Origin: Brasenia schreberi
Taxonomy: Eukaryota; Streptophyta; Magnoliopsida; Nymphaeales; Cabombaceae
Length of the DNA stretch: 64,000 bases
NCBI GenBank assembly: GCA_036023115.1
Contig: JAYKKT010000040.1
Location: forward strand, 3,526,001-3,590,000
Direction: 5' to 3'
Shown here: positions 57,500 through 64,000 of the stretch, piece after piece
Layout: each line of letters starts with the position of its first letter
How positions within the stretch are numbered: the first letter of the stretch is position 1
Program-made: the position numbers and the translations under genes
Notes under the pieces: model-generated
Told to the model about the DNA's origin: nothing
The model's database searches: none
Seen by the model: the letters and a program-made list of their open reading frames with translations, nothing else

Positions 57500-59728
57500 G
57501 AGCTAAAGACTGTCAACTAAAATATTAGTTTCTGATCGGTTTCCTGATGATATATTCTGTTCTTTGGGCAAATGATCTGGAAAAATGGTGGGTTTTAATC
57601 GGTTATGATTCATGGTGAAATCAATTTCATATCACATAGCTTAGGTTATGCCAAATTTTTATATAGGCATCTGGTTGTTCACCACCACCAAAGTGGTTAT
57701 AGCATTAGAAAGAGAGTGTTGAACAGAGGAGCATACTGGTCCCAATTATTAATCACTTAACTGCATCATTCGGAATCGAGCAGCTACTGAGAAGTTTTGA
57801 AACTTGATCGGATAGGCATGTGGATAAAAGCATAAATGAAATTCAGTTCATTTGCACACCTCTTTTACGATTTATACCTTTTTTCTAAAAATACCACAAT
57901 TATTCTTCATATAATTTTTTCTCCTCTTACACCCAATTTCACTATTTATATCTCTTCTCTCACCTAATTTGAGCAAGAGTCCTTTGCAGCTGAACAATAT
58001 AAATTCTTACTAATCTCATCAAAAAAAGAAAAGAAAAATCAAGAACAAGGCAATGAAATCAATAACAAAAAAAGAAGAATAAAAAATAAGGATAAAGAAG
58101 AAAAAAAACTTAAAATAATAAAAAATAAAATCAAGTTACTAACGAGAAAGACACGACATGGGTGTATCTCCTCCAACAAGAGATACGTAGTTGAGATGCA
58201 TCTCCCTAATTAGAGACATGCACCTATGCCATTAACCTAATTTTTTCATTTTAACTAAATACCCAATCAAATCACTCAAAGCCTCATCGGATCGACCCCC
58301 ATATATCTTTCCCTCTTCTTTTTTTTTTATCGGAATTGAAGGATTGTGAGGTGGTGAATGGCTCAATAGAGCTGCGAGCGCTCAATTCTATCATTGTACT
58401 AACTTGTGAGTTGTCCATTCCACATAACAGTAGATCTACTGAGGGAATACTGGCTTACAACTTTTTGTGGCAAGGTGCTAGCATCTCCACAACCACAACG
58501 GTAAATATCTGCATTTAGCATCCAATATTTCAATGTGTGCTTTGTGATCATGACTGACAAGTAGCTACGCGTACGCTTGGAAGAATGCAACCCTGTTTTC
58601 TTCAAGGTACTTTGCTCTTTGAAGTTGCCATTGGCACCACTCTTCACCTCGATCTTTGAACCAGATCTTTCTGGAAACCTTGAGAACAGGCAACTCTTGC
58701 CCGTCACAATGAAGGCATTCAACCAAACCTTCACATTCATTTACATATCTGATTTTACGCGTCAACGACTTCTATACAAGAAAAACAGAGTTGATCAAAT
58801 CTTCAGCAGCTCACACAGATAGAATAGGTAACACAACTTCTAGTATAGCAACTGATTTGGCAAAGTTCAAAATCTATGTTCCAACAGATGTAATCCTCAG
58901 ACACATCATGATACCCAGAGGCAGATTATCTCAAATTGGATCTACTTTGCATCCAAAGTTAAGACTTCCATCAACATAACCACCAACAAGAATGGATCGT
59001 CATGCAACTTTTTAATTATGATTAAGACCAAAACTATAACTATTTCACGCATTATTTCAACCTCCATATTGAAGACAGTCTCCTCTTCATATTTATATGC
59101 AATGAGGCTCCTAAACCTAAACTCCATGTCTCACCAAGCATCTCTAAGTGACTACACGTTGCTTGCTTAAGCCAAGTCCTTGGCACCACTAAGGGCAAAA
59201 GCTATGATTAATCACACCAAGGCCTTAAGGTTTTTTCCCCTTGATCCTTGGAGGCCTTTCCTAATTTCAGCTCTCTGTCTTCCACTGTACTGCATGCAGC
59301 ATGTTCCGATTCCACTTAACCCCTTAGGATATTTATGTTCACAGTAGCAAGTCCGTTATCCATTTTTCTCAATGTCCAGTTCTCATTGTGCTAGCTGTGT
59401 TGTCCTTCACCCTTAAGCATCACATTGAACCAGAAGTTCTTTTCTTTTATGCTCAGCAATCAATACCATGTGGTCTTTCATTATATCCAAGAGTACAATA
59501 TCCCTTAGAAACTTCACAATCTCAGCCTCTTGGGCAGAGGTTGTTAATGAAGAGCGTAGCATGTAGGATGGCTGGAAGTAAGAAATGAAGCTTAGAAAAG
59601 CCATAGCTGGACCTTTCTTTAATTTTGGCAATAGTTTATTAAATTTTACCTATTCTTTTCTACGGTTATGGACTGGAGATTTAATATTAGATGTTTTACA
59701 TGTCACTTATAATTTTTCTTCCACATGT
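57500..59728. other. intergenic region, probably old transposon debris
   Basis: An A-rich stretch (58018-58135) is followed by sequence with medium-length broken frames on both strands (58330-59630). I could not assign these to a family. No gene model is supported. Confidence 0.45.
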
Positions 59729-59926
59729 AAGAGAGCACCCTTGGATGGCTGGTCCAAAGACCGGATAAAGGAGAAGGGTCGTGTTAGGCTTCCGATAGCC
59801 AGTGTAAAACTTTGTCAGACTTATTTACCATGGATTCTACAAATTAAATTATGATAAGGCTTTGTGAAAACAAAGAATCCTTGTAGGAGATCCCATCTAA
59901 TAAGGGAAAAGGCATAGTTGTTGCTG
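59729..59926 (+). mobile_element. Au-type SINE, diverged copy
   Basis: Plus-strand copy with ordered Au blocks: cacccttggatggctggtcc, ccggataaaggagaaggg, ttaggcttccgatagcc, ttgtcagacttatttaccat, aacaaagaatcc and aagggaaaaggcatagttgt followed by tgctg. It is more diverged than the copy at 9085-9278 and no target-site duplication is clear. Confidence 0.75.
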
Positions 59927-60235
59927 TATAAGTAATTGGCACCAGTGTACCGGACTCATAATCAATTCAGGACAAGATTATGTTTCTCCTTTTAGCAGGA
60001 AACTTGCATCCTACCTTACCCCTACCTCACCTTCAGATGGTAGCAATGGAGGCATTTTTGGCAAGGGTTCACTTAACAACCTCTCATTTGACGTATGCAG
60101 ATACACACGAATTTGATCTACAATTTTTGGAAGAGCAGCTCACCACCCGTTCCATTCTCAAGCTTTCTGGAGATCGCTAGTTTCCTAGGGAAGATCATTT
60201 GTCTAGTTCATTATTCATCCCCTAGATCTCATTGT

Positions 60236-60266
<31 letters not shown>

Positions 60267-61059
60267 TCATTGTATAAAACAATTATGTGCATTGTTTGTT
60301 TTACGGGCATCGACGATATATTCTCTTAGACATTATTATATTGAATATTCAATTAAATCAAGGGGGTTGGTCGATTCCAGCAATGTTTTGGAAACTACGC
60401 CAACACGTAAGCTTGCCAACTTCCGTGATTTCGTCATCTCGCTGATGTGAGAATATGAGATATTGATTCCATGTGCGAAGCATTTGGGTAAGATGTTGAC
60501 ACTTTTAAACTGAATCAGATTATAGCTTGAGTCGGATGCGTGGAATATCAGATGTACCTGACCCATTATTCGCCGGTACTTCTGTTCATGGGACGGTCAG
60601 TGGAAGTTTCTGATAATTCTCAACACATTGTTCGATTGGCTAAGTTTGTCATGACAATGGGCGCAGATGAAGTGGCGGATCTTTACATGGTGAGTGACAC
60701 CATTAGCTTCATAGGAAAATCGATCTCGATCTCGATCTCGTCTGAGCTTGGTGCAACGAAGATTAAAATTTTGTTGGACTTATTAATCATAGATTCTATA
60801 AATATTATGATATGTGGAAACGATGCTCTAAACAAGATTGAATTGGAACTTATGACTGGGCTCCAGGATCAATTATTCTCAACTCGATCAACCTATGATG
60901 CTCTAAATAAAACTGAATAAAATATTGTATGACGTCTATAGTTGGTAAAACCAAGGGATATCCAGGGAGATGGATGCCTATTTATACTTGCCATCTCCCT
61001 TGCATCAAAACCGACCCAAGCTCAAGTCTTGTCTTCCCATATTAGTCGTTCTTTCTCTC
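59927..61059. other. upstream flank of the chitinase gene
   Basis: A GA microsatellite at 60236-60263 and otherwise unassigned sequence. Short frames here show no family resemblance. Confidence 0.45.
60979..60986 (+). promoter_or_regulatory. probable TATA box of the chitinase gene
   Basis: The tatttata motif lies 73 bases upstream of the ATG, allowing a 5' UTR of roughly 45 bases. Position and sequence fit a plant TATA box. There is no other support. Confidence 0.45.
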
Positions 61060-61878
61060 ATGAGGTTTCCCTCTTTGCCATGGCAGCTACTGGCCCTGAT
61101 ACTGGGTGCAGTATGTGCACAAGCAGAGCAATGCGGTAGCCAAGCCGGTGGTGCGTTGTGCCCCAACGGATTGTGCTCAGTCAGTATGGCTGGTGTGGAA
61201 GCACGAGTGACTACTGTGGAACTGGGTGCCAAAGCGGCCCGTGTAGTGGTAGTGGTAGTGACTTGAGCACCCTGATTCCCCAGAGCACCTTTGAAAAAAT
61301 GCTACTGCACAGAAATGATGCAACCTGTCCCGGAAAAGGATTTTACACTTACAATGCTTTCATTACTGCTGCTAAAGCCTTCAGTGGCTTTGGTACAACC
61401 GGTGACGATGCCACACGTAAAAGGGAGATTGCTGCCTTCCTTGCTCAAACATCTCATGAAACAACAGGTGACGATCCTTAATCCTTTTATAAGCAAGCAG
61501 TCTCTAGCTAGTTTAGCGGCCATTGATTTCGAGTGGATGGTCGGGTCCTGTCTTGAATTGCTAGACATGCAAGATAATGGAAAGGAAAAACAGGCAGCTA
61601 ACCCTCTTCCTTCAAATGTATGTACCTAATAAAAAACTTTGGGGTTGCAGGAGGATGGGCAACTGCACCAGATGGACCATATTCATGGGGATACTGCTAC
61701 ATCAATGAGCAAGGCAATCCAGGATCCTACTGTGTAAATAGTGCTCAATGGCCCTGTGCTGCTGGAAAGAAATATTATGGAAGAGGACCCATCCAGATAT
61801 CATAGTACTTAACACCTCCTCCAACTCCTACTTCCGTATATATTGAAGAATAGGATGCTAATTTGTTAGAAGCACAAT

Positions 61879-61914
<36 letters not shown>

Positions 61915-62627
61915 TTGTGTATATATAAATATGTAATGTGTGTGCGCGTGTAGAGCAGCAGTATAAAATCTTAAGTTTTGCTTTCTTACTCACCTAGCCA
62001 CAATAGAGATCTGCCGCTGTTTGAAGTTATAAGCAGAATTCATCGAAATGAACATTATGCAATTATAAACATATATTCAGCTATCTGACTTGATCGAAAT
62101 GAGCATTATGCAATTACAAAACATATATTCAGCTAATAAGGAGGATGACTCTTCCATCACTGCTACTATGCTTTTTATTTATTTGGAAGCCACATTCTTA
62201 ACTTAAATTCAACCGGGGTGGATAAGTATGTCTAATACATTTTAATTTCAAATTCTGCAGCAACTATAATTATGGGCCTGCTGGGAAAGAAATAGGATCC
62301 GATTTGCTCAAGAACCCGGATTTAGTTGCTAGTGATCCAGTAATTTCATTCAAGACTGCAATTTGGTTCTGGATGACTACCCAATCACCTAAGCCCTCTG
62401 CACATGATGTCATCATTGGGAAATGGATTCCTTCGGCTGCGGACATAGCGGCCGGCCGTCTATCCGGCTATGGCGTGATCACCAACATCATCAACGGAGG
62501 TCTGGAGTGCGGGCATGGATATGATGACCGTGTTGCGGATCGGGTCGGGTTCTACCAGAGGTACTGCGGCATACTCGGGGTGAGCACTGGTGCCAACCTT
62601 GACTGCTACAATCAGAAGCCCTTCTAA
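61060..62627 (+). CDS. class I GH19 endochitinase with a one-base frameshift in the hevein domain
   Basis: Three exons: 61060-61467, 61651-61804 and 62261-62627, with GT-AG introns. Counting one lost base they total 309 codons plus stop, the normal class I length. Signal peptide about 1-22; hevein chitin-binding domain from [17 protein letters not shown] (23 on) to [11 protein letters not shown]; short Gly/Ser linker; GH19 catalytic domain with HETTG (catalytic Glu about 134) and a second Glu about 156 in CYINEQG, the expected 22-residue spacing. The [16 protein letters not shown] and [10 protein letters not shown] motifs are intact. It ends NQKPF with no vacuolar extension, so secretion is likely. 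Near 61176 the expected Cys-Cys-Ser-Gln codons read tgctcagtcag, one base short. The native ATG frame ends at 61266. This is either a young null allele or a sequence error. Intron 2 has a CA/TA repeat and a 53-bp tandem duplication (62042-62137). Confidence 0.85.
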
Positions 62628-63405
62628 AAGATTATATATGTAGGTCTCCAGTTTGGACAATTTGTCTGTATGACAACGCATGAATAATGTCCAATGAAAT
62701 GAATTGAAGCCTTTTAGACCAACTAAAAGGTACCAATAAGAAGCCTACTGCTTCATCATGTCTCAGTTTAGCTCCATGTTACCTGTTCTTGGGTCGTGTC
62801 CAATTGTGTGGGATAATAGTGAAATTCACAAATATAACGTTTCCACTGTCATGGTGACATAGGTGTAGCTCATGCCTTGGCACCAATAAGCCAATTGCTC
62901 ATTGGAGTCTTTACGGAAAATATGGTAAATTTTATAATCTCTCTCTCTCAATCTGTGTGTGTGCATGTAACGCATATGTGTGTTTGTGAGAAGCCGGGAG
63001 GATTTTGTCACATGGTATAAGTTCCTGCACAGAATCTGGGCCGTCCAAGTGCATTTGGAGGTCGTATTTTCCTTCAGAGGATTTTAGCCTTCAGTACGAA
63101 ACAAGTCTTCTAGTGACGAATATGAAATGTTACTTACAAGGATGAGGCCGAAAATAAAGGCTAATATGACCACAAGTCACTGGATTTGAATCCATACCAG
63201 TCCACATGGTTAACGATACAAGTGAATTCACATCTATCGTGTATTGTTCAAATCACGAAATGAGATTTATCGCACCTTAGTTTTTAACATGTGGGTAAAA
63301 TAGTTAACCAGATATATAATGAAATATATGTCGCTGTATTGACCCTAAGGATATAAAGACATTGATTTACGTTGGAATAACATCTCTATAATGCCACTCA
63401 GTAAT
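62628..63405. other. 3' flank of the chitinase gene
   Basis: Probable 3' UTR and spacer with a short CT/GT repeat near 62938-62990. Nothing else is recognised. Confidence 0.5.
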
Positions 63406-63680
63406 AATATATATACATATACGTACATATATGTACATGTATATATATGTACATATATATACATATACATATACATACATATATATAGATATACATATAC
63501 ATATATATATATATACATACATATACATATATATATACATACATATATATATATATATACATACATATACATATATATATACATACATATATATATATAT
63601 ATACATACATATATATATATATATATACATACATATATATATATATACATACATATATATATATATATGTATATATATAT
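63406..63680. repeat. TA/CATA compound microsatellite
   Basis: About 275 bases of TA and CATA units. The long frames across it on both strands are artefacts. Confidence 0.95.
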
Positions 63681-64000
63681 TTCAAAGGGGTCAGTTTCTT
63701 GTTTAGATTGTGTTCTTGTCATGTTATTTAATCCTCATGCCAAGAATAGTTCGAACATAAAGTAAAACAATTTTCTTTTTTTAGGGATTTGCAGGACAAA
63801 TTTCCTATTAAGAGAGCACGGTGGCTGTTGAGTGTTCCACTGATCTGCCTCCCCAATCTTCCTTTCAAGTCCTTTTCTTCCTCCTTGTCTCTTCACCTCC
63901 CTCTTTCTATTTCTCTAATGAGTGAAGGAGCGTGAGTGTGGAGACAGGAGTTTTCTTCTTTTCAACAGAAGAAGCGGTGGCCGTTTGACCTCTTGCAACC
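63681..64000. other. window end, nothing recognised
   Basis: A pyrimidine-rich stretch (63840-63920) resembles a 5' UTR or promoter of a gene outside the window. No coding exon can be supported. Confidence 0.35.

Noticed and set aside
58330..59630. Medium ORFs on both strands that might be transposon or gene exons
   Set aside because: No family motif, start context or splice structure could be supported. They are left as unassigned sequence.
60740..60900. Weak resemblance to the Au SINE middle block (ttggacttattaatcatagattc)
   Set aside because: Only one block is similar, and no 5' part or TTG tail is present.
1..64000. CRISPR arrays, rRNA genes, bacterial-type operons or ribosome-binding sites
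   Set aside because: The window is plant nuclear DNA. Tandem repeats are microsatellites or local duplications without spacer structure.

Overview
This is plant nuclear DNA from an angiosperm. It carries split genes with GT-AG introns, AT-rich intergenic DNA with many microsatellites, and plant-specific families: a NAC transcription factor, a DUF760 plastid-type protein, a LysM GPI-anchored receptor, a hevein-domain GH19 chitinase, a DUF604 glycosyltransferase-like protein and a GT106/O-fucosyltransferase-family protein. Retroelements are dense: Ty1/Copia, RTE-clade LINEs, Au-type SINEs and tRNA-derived SINEs. The species cannot be named from the sequence. No previously undescribed system was found; the best signals are structural and evolutionary.

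Layout. 1-4.8 kb is intergenic with two SINE copies. 4.9-18.8 kb holds a ten-exon O-fucosyltransferase-family gene whose 9.5-kb intron 6 is packed with two decayed Copia copies, an RTE LINE and an Au SINE. 20.8-26.1 kb holds a seven-exon DUF760 gene with LINE-tail insertions in its introns. 26-30.4 kb is intergenic with three tRNA-derived SINEs. 30.4-39.0 kb holds a four-exon LYM2/CEBiP-like gene that follows a 124-bp tandem duplication; its intron 3 contains one RTE LINE nested inside another. 39.8-41.8 kb is a non-autonomous LTR element inserted into a SINE. 42.3-52.4 kb is a decayed LYM2-like paralogue in two oppositely oriented pieces. Between the pieces lie a chitinase pseudogene, a damaged DUF604 gene and a small unrecognised ORF. 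56.0-57.5 kb holds a three-exon NAC gene. 61.1-62.6 kb holds a class I chitinase with one frameshift.

Functional theme. The right half concentrates chitin-related genes: one intact LYM2-like chitin-receptor candidate, one broken LYM2 paralogue, one dead chitinase fragment and one near-intact chitinase. This looks like a local defence-gene neighbourhood undergoing duplication and decay. The other genes appear unrelated to each other.

All exon structures were read by eye. The totals for the four intact genes come out exactly in frame (572, 338, 371 and 299 aa), which strongly supports those models.
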